Source: Cryptomeria japonica
Taxonomy: Eukaryota > Streptophyta > Pinopsida > Cupressales > Cupressaceae
Direction of reading: 5' to 3'
Length of the DNA stretch: 64,000 bases
Assembly: GCF_030272615.1 (NCBI RefSeq)
Contig: NC_081408.1
Location: forward strand, 203,030,191 to 203,094,190
Positions 34,276-44,975 of the stretch are shown piece after piece; within the stretch, counting starts at the first letter, position 1; every line of letters starts with the position of its first letter. The notes under the pieces were generated by a model. The model was not told where the DNA came from and ran no database searches. It saw only the letters and a program-made list of their open reading frames with translations. A program made the position numbers and the translations under genes.

Positions 34276-35070
34276 GTTGCTATTCGTTTTGCCTTGTTTG
34301 GAGTTATTTTGAGAGTTGCTTGCTCCCTCTTGCCTGTTTTCTCTTTCAAAGCTATCTTCATTGCCACGACCTCACCCTCTTGAACTCCTACCATTTCTTC
34401 CTCTCCCCCTACCTCTTGCATTGGCTTGAGCTTTGAAATATCTCTATTGGGAAGAAGTAGTAGACCTATTTAGGCATTGCTCATGTGTTTGAAGAGAACC
34501 CATCAACTCTTCATTGGAAATCATTATTGCATCAAAATTTGAAGGAAAACTTCAAAGGATTTTCTCAACAATCCTCTTCTCCTCCATGGTTCCTAGATTC
34601 AACCTTAGCTAGTTCAACAAACCAGAGACTCTTGTATGAAACTCTAAAATGGACTAACTATCATTCATTTGAAAAGTCTCAAAATCTCATTTAAGAATCT
34701 AGAGCTTCACCAATTTGACTTCTTCAGTCCCCTTGTAGCTGGTTTAGAGGATTTCCCACATTTCATTAGCATAGTTAGTTGTTTCAATTCAAGGAAATAT
34801 CACCTCTTTCAAGGATGCTTAAATCAAACTCAATGCCTTCACAGCTTTTCTTCTTGTTTCCCTCAACCAGCTCTTCTGATTGTTTGTGAGGGCAACGTAC
34901 TGAGTTGGATCAGTTGTATCCACAAACCCAGTTGTATCCACAAACCTAGTTGCACAAAGTTCCCACAAATCATTTGCAACCATGATGGTCTTCATATTCT
35001 TGGCCCAAACATCATAATTTTGTCCATTAAAGGACGGAGGCTACTGCTAGCTCTTTCCTTCATCTCCAGC
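34276..35070 (-). pseudogene. Gag remnant of Copia-4
   Basis: Between the primer site and the zinc knuckle the minus strand should hold gag. I see only short stop-broken pieces: near 35030-35065 a segment compatible with PPSFNGQNYDVWAKN, and an Arg/Gly-rich part near 34380-34430. The capsid cannot be read through. Confidence 0.6.
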
Positions 35071-35161
35071 CATGTCTCCTACACACAGAACTTAAACACC
35101 CAAAAAATAAAAATGCCTAAACACAAAGATTTAGGGCTCTATAGCTCTGATAGCTTTGATA

Positions 35162-35173
35162 GCTCTAATACCA
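35162..35173 (-). promoter_or_regulatory. Primer-binding site of Copia-4
   Basis: The minus strand reads TGGTATTAGAGC immediately next to the LTR end CTCTCCACA. It is the initiator tRNA-Met type. Confidence 0.88.
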
Positions 35174-35627
35174 TGTGGAGAGATTATGATCTCTCAAGTT
35201 AGGTGGACCCAAACAATGCACACAAAGACTGTTGTCTCAATTCCCAAACAGCTAGGAACACACCAATAGGAATAAAATCAATAACACGCAAGGAGACAAG
35301 CAAGCATTCTTGCTTTCTATTCAACTGATTGGAAATTACATAAAACAAAATACAAACTAAAATATTTAACTATAGATTTCTAATCCTATAGTAGTGATCA
35401 GGAGCTGCTCTATTCTACACAAAATGGAATTTCTCTAAATTTGCTACAATGCTCACTTGGAGCTACACACGTCAATCTACAGTTCAGATCAGGGGCTGTG
35501 CAGATGGAGATCCCAACCAAATCTTCTCCAAGCTATTTTGCTTTAGCTTCTCTCCTCTCCTCACAGGTAGGTGGGGAGATATTCGTTGGGGGTTGTCTAG
35601 TGGCCAACACAATTAATATTTCCAACA
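35174..35627 (-). repeat. 5' LTR of Copia-4 (454 bp, internally deleted)
   Basis: Plus-strand ends TGTGGAGAG and TTTCCAACA, matching 30125-30826 apart from a deletion of about 250 bp in the middle. It is followed by the target duplication ATGAA. Confidence 0.9.
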
Positions 35628-36644
35628 ATGAAAACATAGCTAGAAATATTTCAAGGAAAGATGTTTGAAAAAGGCCTCGTTTGTATTTGTTTGTAGGGTT
35701 ATAGAAATACGTGTTTAATGATAAATGGACAAAATAATTTTTCAACCAATGGAAACGAGAAATTTTAGGGTATGTTTACAACAAATAATTGACATAATTA
35801 TGTGTAGTCGCATTTTAATTATATTTGATGTCCTTTTATTGTAAGTGTTTGCAAGAACTACATACAATTGTGGAAGCTCTAACTACATAGCCCCAGAGGT
35901 AAAGACCAACTTAAGGCTTTAAGTTACATATGTTGAAGGTGACTAAATTTATTAAGGTTATTATTCAGGATTTGTATTGGTGATTCTCGATAGAGGCTAT
36001 GGTGGGGCTACTATTGATTTATGGTCTTGTGGTGTAATTCTCTTTGTTCTCCTCACTGGTTGGTTGTCATCTAATATTTTTTGTTAAGAGACCATGCATG
36101 TTTTCCCTACGTATTTGCCTTTGGTTTGATCTTACTACAAGTATAGATAATCAATTCATTGGAATATCAATCACATCATTTAATTTTAATATGCTCAGTT
36201 GCATTGTGACATGCGAATATGTGTATGGAACTACTTTATTTGGAAAGTTCTTATGACATGCATTGGGGATTTTATTTTATTATGCCGAAGGCGTTCCCTA
36301 TATGAGATTAAAGAGCTCATTTTATCCATCAATGACCCACAACCATCAAGAGACAAGGCAAGATGATTACACTTTTTTCGACCATCAATTCATTTATCCG
36401 TGAATATTGATTGACCCTGTTGTATCTGCCAGTGTAAACGATGGCACAACAATCACAATTTTTTAGAGTGCATGTATTGAAATCGTTGACTGTAGCTTTT
36501 GCAGTAGGCTTTTGTTAATCTTTGTTGATTCATTGCCCCATTGGAGTGTTCAGTGGATGTGTTTGATTGCATAAAATGATATCTGAAGCATAATAGATAA
36601 AGAAAATCATTGCTACAATGAGGACATTAGGAGATTCAAAATAG

Positions 36645-37341
36645 GGCATCGACACCCATCAAATTATACTAGAAGCAAGATAATCATCGAATATTACAGT
36701 TGCGAATGCTTGGGTGGACATGTATGTAAAATGTGGAAGCATAGAAAAGGAACGTGAACCATTTTACCGGATGCCTCCAATAAATGTGGTCTCATGGAAT
36801 GTGTGGGTTTAAAGCCAGAGTCGGCAACCTTTTCCATTTTCCTCCTAGCCTATGCCAAAATGGGAGCTTTAGAACATAATATTGACATGCATCACAGGAA
36901 AAACAATGGAGGAATATTTTTCAGTTGTTGTAGCTGCAACAGCCTTGGCAGATGTGTATTTGAAGAAATGTAAGTGTAGAGAAGCCACATGACCTATTTG
37001 ATAGAATGCCATCATCATAGGATATGCAAAATGTTGAATTACAGGTAAGGAATGAGAATGCTTGAAAGAAATATGTTCTCAATGCCTTGATTGCAGGATA
37101 TTAACAAAATGGATTCTTTGAAAAGGGTTTAAAATCTTGAAATCACATGCAATTTGCAGGTGTAAAACTAGAGTTTACAACATTTTCCATAATCCTCCTA
37201 GCCTATTGCAAAATGGGAGCTTTGGAAAAGGGTATCGGCATCCATCAAAGCATAAATGATAGAGGAATTTTGTCAAATGTTATAACTACAACTACCCTGG
37301 TAGATGTGAATGCAAAAAGTGTTCATGGTAGATGGTTTTGA
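36645..37341 (+). pseudogene. PPR (pentatricopeptide repeat) gene relic
   Basis: Broken plus-strand pieces of a plant PLS-type PPR protein, an organelle RNA-binding family. Readable parts are GIDTHQIILEAR, ANAWVDMYVKCGSIEKE and PPINVVSWN (36645-36805); ESATFSIFLLAYAKMGALE (about 36820-36875); DLFDRMPS (about 36990-37015); ALIAGY and QNGFFEKG (37085-37125); and KLEFTTFSIILLAYCKMGALE with IHQSINDRGILSNV (37165-37300). The phrases repeat in the 35-residue rhythm of the family. Stops and frame changes lie between them. No start or C-terminal E/DYW domain is visible. It probably descends from a member of the large land-plant PPR family. Confidence 0.8.
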
Positions 37342-38399
37342 CTAAGGAAAATTAATTGAATTGTAAAACCAAGGGGAATTAATGGTAGGTGTCTACACAA
37401 GAGAGAGCTTTTCCCAACATGTGATATTCCTCTAAATATTACTTTAATTCAAGAAAAAAATCTAATTTCTCATCATAAAGGGATTTTGATAGTTAATAAT
37501 AAGGATATGTAATTCTAGTGTGTTTTTTTTATAATAGTAATAATCACACACAATCTAAATCAAATTATAGATCGATTATGGATTGTGAAAAGATAATAAT
37601 ATCTATGAGGTTATGTAGGTCATAAACAAAATAAATTTGTCAATGACTTATAATCAATTATGTTTTTTAGAAATAATCAATAGCACATTAGCGTATTAAC
37701 CATTTTATAATGATCATATGGAATTGAATGAGTTGTAGGATAACAACATAGTGGACAAATTATGGGATTGAATGATTATAGTAGATTGAATGAGTTGTAG
37801 GATAACAAAAAAGAAAATAACAAAAATGAAAAAAGAACTCATAAAATATAAAATAATATCCTTGGAATATGTGCCCATGCTCGCCCAGCAGTCACCTTGG
37901 CACGTTTCATTGCAATCTCCGTAGGATTTGCCCCCCTTCCTCTTCCTTCGCTTCTACCAATTCTCAGTTGCATATGCACAAATCGACCATGAAAAACTTC
38001 CTAATGAAAATCGCTAGTGTGAAAGGAGGATAATTAACGAACAAAGTACTCATCTGTCCCTCCTCTTGTCAAGTACGAAAGAGAGCTTTGTTCCACCCAT
38101 AGCCTAGCAGGCTCTACCATATGACCATGCCAGAAGACATGACCATTTCTTGAAGGCCCTGCCATTGCTTCCTCAATAGATGGAAATGTCATAAAATACA
38201 AACTTATCTACTATATAATAATAAAGTGAACTCAACATGCTTTTTGGAAGGGTCTCTTTATGATAAAAGATTGAACAACATGATTACACACAAATGGGGT
38301 TTATCGGCCTTTTAAATATCATTGAGTGTGACTACATCATGCAATCAATCCTTATACTTGTCAATCTCTTTCTACTACTTAATGCATGATGGGCTTCAA
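37342..38399. other. Unassigned DNA
   Basis: No recognised gene. 37870-38170 is richer in G+C than its surroundings and has open stretches on the minus strand, but I match them to nothing. The rest is AT-rich. Confidence 0.4.
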
Positions 38400-39669
38400 G
38401 GATAATTTTTCTTATCTATTTACCTCTCTCTCTCTTGCTCGCTCTTCCCCCCTCTATCTCTCCCACTTTCTATCACTGCCTCTCCCTCTCCCCCTTCTCT
38501 CCATCGTGCAAACATAACATGATTACCTTCTTCATAGTTTTTGTTTTAGCTATATTTAATTCCATGTAAGTGGATGCAAAGTTGCTTTCAAGTTATCACT
38601 TTTTCATTGATACCTTTGTTGGAGCACACTATGGCACCCAATGGCAACCACATTCACTAGGCAATGCATATTTACTTTATTTATATCCTATCTTTGTTTC
38701 TCTCCCTCTCTTTGTCCCTCTCTCACTATCTATTTATATAACTGCCCCCCCCCCTCTCTCTCTATTACTTGTCTCCATCACCTCCTTTATCTCTCACTCT
38801 TGCCCTCCCTATATATATATATATCTCCAACTCCCCCTCTTTAATCATCTCCTTCTTCTTCTCTCATTCCATATCTTCCTCTATATATGTATTTATCTTT
38901 GTCACACCCCCTCTATTTTTCCTAAGTTATATGTTTCTCTATATATCTCATTATTTGTATTCCTATCTCTCCCTCATTGTCCCTCTCTCTTATTCTCTCC
39001 CTATCACTCCCTCTTTCTATATCTCTCTACTTTTCCTCTATCCTTTCTCTATTTCTCCCAACTTCTCTCCCTCTTTCTCTAACTGTTTATGCATATTTAT
39101 TTGCCTATCTATTTCTCTCTTAATATATATCTTACCATCATATATACACACTCCCTCTTTCACTCTCCCCATATATATATATATATTTATATTTCCCCTC
39201 TTTATATATATATATATATATATATCTTACTTGTCTTTGTCACCTCCTTTCTCTCTCCCTATTTATCTCTATATCCCTATCCGTATTTCTCCCTTCCCCT
39301 CTCCATATATATCTAATTAACTCCACATATTTCTTTTATTCACTCTATCTCTCCATTTCTCTCTATCTATATCTCCCTCTCACTTCTCTCTCTCTAGATC
39401 TATTTTTGTTTATATCTCTCTACCTATATCTTCCCATACCTCTCCTTATCCCTCTCTATCTCTCTATCTCCCCCTCCCCCTCTCTCTCTCTCTCTCTTGT
39501 TCACTCCATCTTTGCTACCCTAGATCTCAATTTCTTACTCTTGACCTTCCTCTCATTCTTATCTATCACTTTTTATCCATATCTTTCTCCAATGAGCTAT
39601 CTCACTTATCGCACCCTATCACCTGCTTTACGTGTCCCTATCTATATATTGAACAATTTCTCCCACTTA

Positions 39670-39739
<70 letters not shown>

Positions 39740-39760
39740 CCTCTCCTCTTTGGCCTTCCT
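38400..39760 (+). repeat. Long pyrimidine-rich, CT/TATA low-complexity tract
   Basis: About 1.36 kb in which the plus strand is almost wholly C and T, mixed with short (TA)n runs, in CTCTCT, CCCTCT, TATATATATC and similar words. Long open frames on it (for example 38570-39082) are simple-sequence artefacts. A 60-bp sequence at about 38565-38630 and a similar one at about 39815-39880 (sharing TTATCACTT.TTCATTGA.ACCTTTGTTG) flank the core as imperfect direct repeats. Confidence 0.85.
39673..39736 (+). repeat. (CT)n microsatellite
   Basis: About 64 bp of pure CT repeat inside the pyrimidine-rich tract, followed by CTCTC-type repeats. Confidence 0.97.
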
Positions 39761-40464
39761 CTACGTATCCTCTTACAAATTTGGAGGTTTTATTTCACTC
39801 ATATTTGGATCTCTGCAAAAGGGAGCATAATTGATTTGAACTTATCACTTGTTCATTGAGACCTTTGTTGCACTAACAAACACCATTTGCTATGTGGCCT
39901 ACCAATTGACCTCATGTATTTTTTTATATTGAATCAACCAACTCACCTCACGTATTGCACAAATGTATGCAAAACATGGACCTAATTTTTTCCTACCGAT
40001 TGCACACCAAGGTGTGATTGCTACTTTAATTATGTCGAAAGCATCTTCTATCTGAAAATGCACAACCTCAAATGTCCCATCCACGATTGATATCATTCGG
40101 TAGACAATGCAAGATGATTGCATTCATCGTAGCCCTCCATCATCATCACACTCCAGAGTAATGAATGAATGAATTATGGTCAAATCAAATCAGCAACTAT
40201 CATATTTCTAATTGATACGTCAAAGATTCACTATTTCCGTGGAATTCACTTTCTTCTTTGAGTTGTTGTCTTTTCACATTTATAAGTGATGCAGAGCCGC
40301 AGGTGATCTGACATGCTCCAGTACTGGAAGAAGCATGTCAAATCATCCCTACATCGATGAGGAATGCTCAACAGACCAACAAGCATGCTCCTCCACAAAC
40401 CTCAGTTCAGACTCTAATCTGGCCTCCAATTGCCTTTGATTGTGGAAGGGCGAACACAACCTCT

Positions 40465-40590
40465 ATCCTGGCTCACGTAGCTGCTAAATGTTGTTGAATC
40501 AGGCTTTTCATTTGCCCATTGCAATTTCTTGAAAGTCTCAGAAGCATTTTCAACAAATCTATTGAGGCATATCCTGCAATCATATTATCA
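40465..40590 (-). pseudogene. PPR gene fragment
   Basis: On the minus strand MIAGYA is followed, after a one-base frame change, by RFVENASETFKKLQ and ANEKPDSTTF. This is the MIAGYAQNG..EALETF..MQ...KPDS.TF segment of PPR proteins. It is a separate fragment from the plus-strand relic at 36645-37341, and no neighbouring repeats are readable. Confidence 0.7.
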
Positions 40591-41795
40591 ATGCTTTTTT
40601 CATATGTTGATTATTTATTATCAATATTTTTTCTTTGTGGATAAGAATCTCCGTGTCTTATATCTTCAAGGTTATTTTATTATTTAAATTTTTTTATGTA
40701 TTAATTGTCATAGGTCAATTAGGATTAAGATATATGATATCTTAAATGTATATTTGGATGTCATATTTGTAATCATAATGATTTAAATTTTTAGTGGACT
40801 CTTTTCTACAATTTGAATGTAGTTCATTTTTTCATCTTTCTATTGAATCTATTGAGTCAATCTTACTCTAATCCTACTCTAATACTACAATGCTTAGCTT
40901 GAACTTCCCAATTTATAATAATATTGATATAAAATTAGTTGAAGCTAAATGAAATTATCAAGTATGTAAAAAATTCCTTTATTAATATTGTTATTCTAGA
41001 ATTCCCAATTGACCTCACTAGATTATATTTATCTTCATTTTTCTCACTTTCTAGTGCCAAAGTTTTAGAAGTAAAAGTGAGTGGAAAATGACATTGGCAC
41101 AATTCAAAAAGTAGACTTTGTGCTTGTTATTGGAAGGCATGATGGCATGTACTAATTCCTATATAAAATTCAGTTTTATCTCTTTTGGATTGTGGTTCCA
41201 TGACTGGTTCATATGATTTTATATACATGGATGCTAAAAGATTGGATACATAATTTACATAGATCTTGTTTAAATTTCTTTAGTTTTATATTTTACTCAT
41301 TTAACTATTTTAGTAGAATTTATATTTATATTGAAGCCATAATATTGCAAATATTTTATTTCATTTCTTTCAAGAAAATTAAAGAGTTATATTTAGATCA
41401 CACCTTAAATATATTTAAGTCATTCAATAATACTTACATAAATTCGTTAAAAGAAAAATATGTTTTAAAATATTTTTAAATTTTATTTTTAAAGAATGTT
41501 TATAGAGTCATAATTCAAATATATTTAAGTTCAATGGTTTTTTTTTAATTTGAAAATTTAATATTGTAAAAATTATTGGTAAGATTTTCAAATTGTGAAA
41601 GGAATAAATTTTCAAATTTTAATTTTGTTAGAAAATTTAGTATCATAGAATTTTAATATTAGGGAGACAATTTGAAGGATTAGTTGAATGTGTTGTATTT
41701 CATAAATATATAAAAGATATAAGATGTTTTATATGTTTTACTTTTGTTAATTTTTTGAAATTTATAAAAAAAGGCAAATAATGATTAAAATTTGG

Positions 41796-41913
<118 letters not shown>

Positions 41914-42639
41914 AATTTTTCTCTCCCCAATTTTGTGTTATGTGAAAATTATAATTTTTTAAAATTTGATCTAATTAATTATATATTTTGTATAACATAT
42001 TTTTAACACATAAAGATGCCTCCAAACTCTTTTAAGTAATATGGTAATGTTACATTGTTCATATTGGCCTTAAAAATTACTTCGATTTAAGATATGTTGT
42101 AGTCCCATTGAACTTAGAGTTGAAGTGTGCATTCCTTATTACCTCCATTCCAATGATGAAGCCATTATTTCCATTTCAATAAAAGGAGATCAAATATGGT
42201 TATAAATTCATCATTTTCTTCTCTTTCAAAGAAACTCCACCTTAACCTTCACTTTTAAACCTACATCCCTCCAACATGCAAATACATTTTTAAAGAGCAA
42301 GAGAGTGCTATTTAAACATCCATAATTATCAACAATGAAATTGTTGACTTTTTTGTGGGTTTGATGACTCCACCTAACATAGTCATAGTGGCATCTAGCT
42401 CATTATTGTGAAAGAAGGTATTTGCATAGGTATTAAATTTTCACAACCACACGCTTCTCATCCGTAATTCCACTTTCTTCTTTATATCACATTTCTCTAT
42501 TGGTTTCCGCAGTTTCATTTTTCTAACATTTCAATCTTCCTATCCTTCATTCTAATCACCTTCTTTTGTTGATAAATGAATAACAGTATTAGATTGTATG
42601 CATAAGGGTGAAGTGGAAATGAAGTGTTAGATTGTATGG

Positions 42640-42850
42640 AAAGCCAAGGGTTACCAGTTTATGTCTTTCACATTCTCACTGTGTTTTACCTATAGTAATC
42701 TAATTTAGACTAGTGTTATTGCTTGTCAGTCAAATTTTAGTGTGTGCAGTCAAACCGGTTCAAGGAAAGTGTTTTTGCCTGTACTAATTCACCCCTCCCC
42801 CCCCACCTCTCAGTACTGGTTTGGTACTAACTGTTCATCATTTATTCATC
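42640..42850 (+). repeat. Possible end of a Copia-type LTR
   Basis: TACTAATTCACCCC...CCTCTCAGTACTGG at about 42782-42816 resembles the LTR end of the split Copia (16636) and of the solo LTR (22507-22535). No start, partner or target duplication was found. Confidence 0.4.
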
Positions 42851-43428
42851 AATATAGTGCAAGATATTGATATGAAGCTAAACTAACATGAAAATGATAT
42901 TAAGATGATATTAAGCTAGCATGGAAATGTTATGAAAATGAGATTGATCTAGTGTGGAAAAGAAACTAGCATGATATACTAAAACATGATGAAATCTATG
43001 CTATAATGCCACTAAGATGATCTAAAAATGCTAAGAGAAGACAATGGATCTCCTTAGTAACCTGCACAAAACAATTTAGCTATAGATTGGATGCAAAGGA
43101 AGATGGATAAATTGAAGAAGGAATGGGCTCTATTTATAGGAAAAATAGAGAAATGGATGGTTGAGATTGAATAATCTCAACAAGGGCTAGGATTGAAAGT
43201 TATCAATCCATGGGAGAAATTGAATCCAATCTCAAGTTGACAAATGTCACCTTAAGAGGGCTTGAGAGGAGATGTAAGAGGCATTAAATTCCTAGGGAGA
43301 CATGGTGGTTACCTTAGGAGGTAAGGTTGTGGTTGGGTTAGTAATTAACTAATGGATAAAGCCTTTACCCAAGGGGTAAACTATTGTGAAAGGGTTAATA
43401 GGATAACTAGAGTCAAAACCATGAATGC

Positions 43429-43793
43429 TTAGGTTAATAAATCATGCTTAATTAGGTGAGTGGTTAAAAGGTGTCACCTTCCTACATGTGTGCATCCATT
43501 TTCTATCTTGGGAAGATACTTGCTATCTTTAGTCCAAGAGATGGTTGCTCTTGATTGGTCAGTATTGCCACTTCTTCCCTCTCCCTAGTCTATAAAAGCA
43601 TGCTACTTGGCTTGTATTTGGCATCTCTTGATTTTGCATCCTCTTAATGCTATTTTACTTCTATCATTTGCATTACTCTCTTGGAGACTAACTCTATGTT
43701 GCTACTTTGATTTCGTATCATTTGCATTCATAGTTTAGATATCTATTCATTTGCACTAGCTTTCTGGGTTTATAATCTTTTTAGATTTTATCA
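43429..43793 (+). repeat. 5' LTR of Copia-2, 5'-truncated
   Basis: Ends GATTTTATCA and contains a TATA box TATAAAAG at 43591-43598. Homology to the 3' LTR starts abruptly at 43429. Confidence 0.9.
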
Positions 43794-43805
43794 TGGTATC
43801 ATAGC
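43794..43805 (+). promoter_or_regulatory. Primer-binding site of Copia-2
   Basis: TGGTATCATAGC, one mismatch from the initiator tRNA-Met site TGGTATCAGAGC, directly after the LTR. Confidence 0.85.
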
Positions 43806-44975
43806 TATTCTATGTGCAAGAGTAGATTTTAGTTTCCATATTTGAGAGATTCAGGGGGGGGCTAATAAATCTTATTATAGTTTTTCGAAAAACCCAGTAT
43901 GCTCTTCTCTTGCATCTTTGGATGATCTTGAGAATCAGAAAAGTTTGGCAAAATTTTTTTATTGCTGGGGTTTTCACATGTGTTTTATGAAATCTGGGTG
44001 ATTGCAGCATTTCTTGTTATACTGGAAGCATCTGTGGCTATTCAAACGCGTCTAGGAGGCTTGAGAAAGTCAAAATCTGGCTTTTGTTTCACTGAAATCA
44101 AAGATCGTCATACACAGTTGCAAAACTCGGGTTTCAAGATCAAATCTGACAACCATCTTGCATATTTGGTGTTTTCAATCAATATTGCAGGTTCCAACAT
44201 TCATTCTCTTGACTTTGGTAGCTGATTCAGCCTTTGCATGCCATTTTTTGGTTGCTAGGGTCATTTTTAGTATCTAAAGTCGTTCTATTTACACTAGATC
44301 TACATATTCGATACATCAAATAGCAAAACGCCTTCTAGGTTTTGTTCGGAGCACAAAACAACCATCTAGGTATCTTTTATGTTTTGTGTGCAGATTGTAT
44401 GTTTTGCAGAAATGCACTCAGAAAGTTATAGTAGGACCCCTCTCTGTTGGCTGTTGTAGTTTTGAAGGCTATTTTAAAATGCTTTGTTCTTGCTCATACG
44501 GACTCCTTTTTCCACGAAATTTTTTTGATTCTGGATATGTTTTTGTGCTCTATGCACTAGTGTAGTCATTTTTTGATTTTGATGCAGAGATTTTTCCAAA
44601 ATTGCAGATTCTCAGTCGTGACACTACATAGTTCTCATTTTGTGAACTCCGAAGGATCATAACTTTCACATATGACCTTGTATCAAGGTGATTCTTTTTT
44701 TGAAAGTGCATGATTTTTCATGTAGATTGTAGTGGTGCTATTTATTTTTTTGGATATTGTGCCAAAAGTTCATTCTCAGCATATGCTTTTCATGAGGATT
44801 TTGTAATGCATTGAAATCAAGACCACTTAGTATTTATTGCTAGTGGTAGTTGTAAATGCACTAATATAAAGTGCCAAATCATAATTTATTTGGGGGGTCT
44901 TTGATTGAGTGAAAAGGGGGGGTTGTCTAGATTGTGTTCTCTTCCTTTTGCCATTTTTTTCTGCACTTCTTCATC
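43806..44975 (+). other. Untranslated leader of Copia-2
   Basis: 1.17 kb with only short frames. It ends in a G-run and TTGATTGAGTGAA (about 44890-44922), also present at the same place in Copia-1 (about 6939-6963). Confidence 0.6.

Larger units (their letters stand above)
30125..35627 (-). mobile_element. Copia-4: degenerate full-length Copia retrotransposon
   Basis: Minus-strand element bounded by a perfect 5-bp duplication ATGAA (30120-30124 and 35628-35632). The left LTR is 702 bp and the right one 454 bp because of an internal deletion. Gag, protease, integrase and reverse transcriptase stay in one frame, and one frame change occurs at about 31612. It lies in an intron of the kinase relic, antisense to it. 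Confidence 0.9.
29549..36075 (+). pseudogene. CIPK-type (SnRK3) protein kinase pseudogene, split by Copia-4
   Basis: Short plus-strand pieces appear in the order of a CBL-interacting protein kinase domain. The glycine loop is YELGMTLGEGNF (29558-29593). Next come KLIKYPNGMRLY (29809-29844), ASKKKIYVCLEFFIGGE (about 29947-29997) with FEKI after a stop, and VSDLDLP (30055-30075) in place of VSDFGLS. Beyond the Copia-4 insertion are CGSSNYIAPE (about 35869-35898), followed by a splice-donor-like GTAAAG, and [19 protein letters not shown] (about 35989-36045). Gaps between pieces fit introns, so this is a decayed gene, not a processed copy. The catalytic-loop HRD stretch is not seen and there is no NAF/FISL domain downstream. 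In intact form such kinases act with calcineurin-B-like calcium sensors. The copy is dead through stops, DFG loss and the insertion. Confidence 0.78.

Noticed and set aside
38570-39834. Several long open frames (up to about 180 codons) rich in Ser, Leu, Tyr, Ile and Pro
   Set aside because: They lie on the pyrimidine-rich low-complexity tract, where stop codons are rare on that strand. The peptides are simple repeats without any domain.
39899-40123. 74-codon minus-strand frame after the pyrimidine tract
   Set aside because: It matches a dispersed non-coding sequence that recurs loosely at about 36270-36360 (GCCGAAGGCGTTCC versus GTCGAAAGCATCTTC), so it is more likely repeat than gene.
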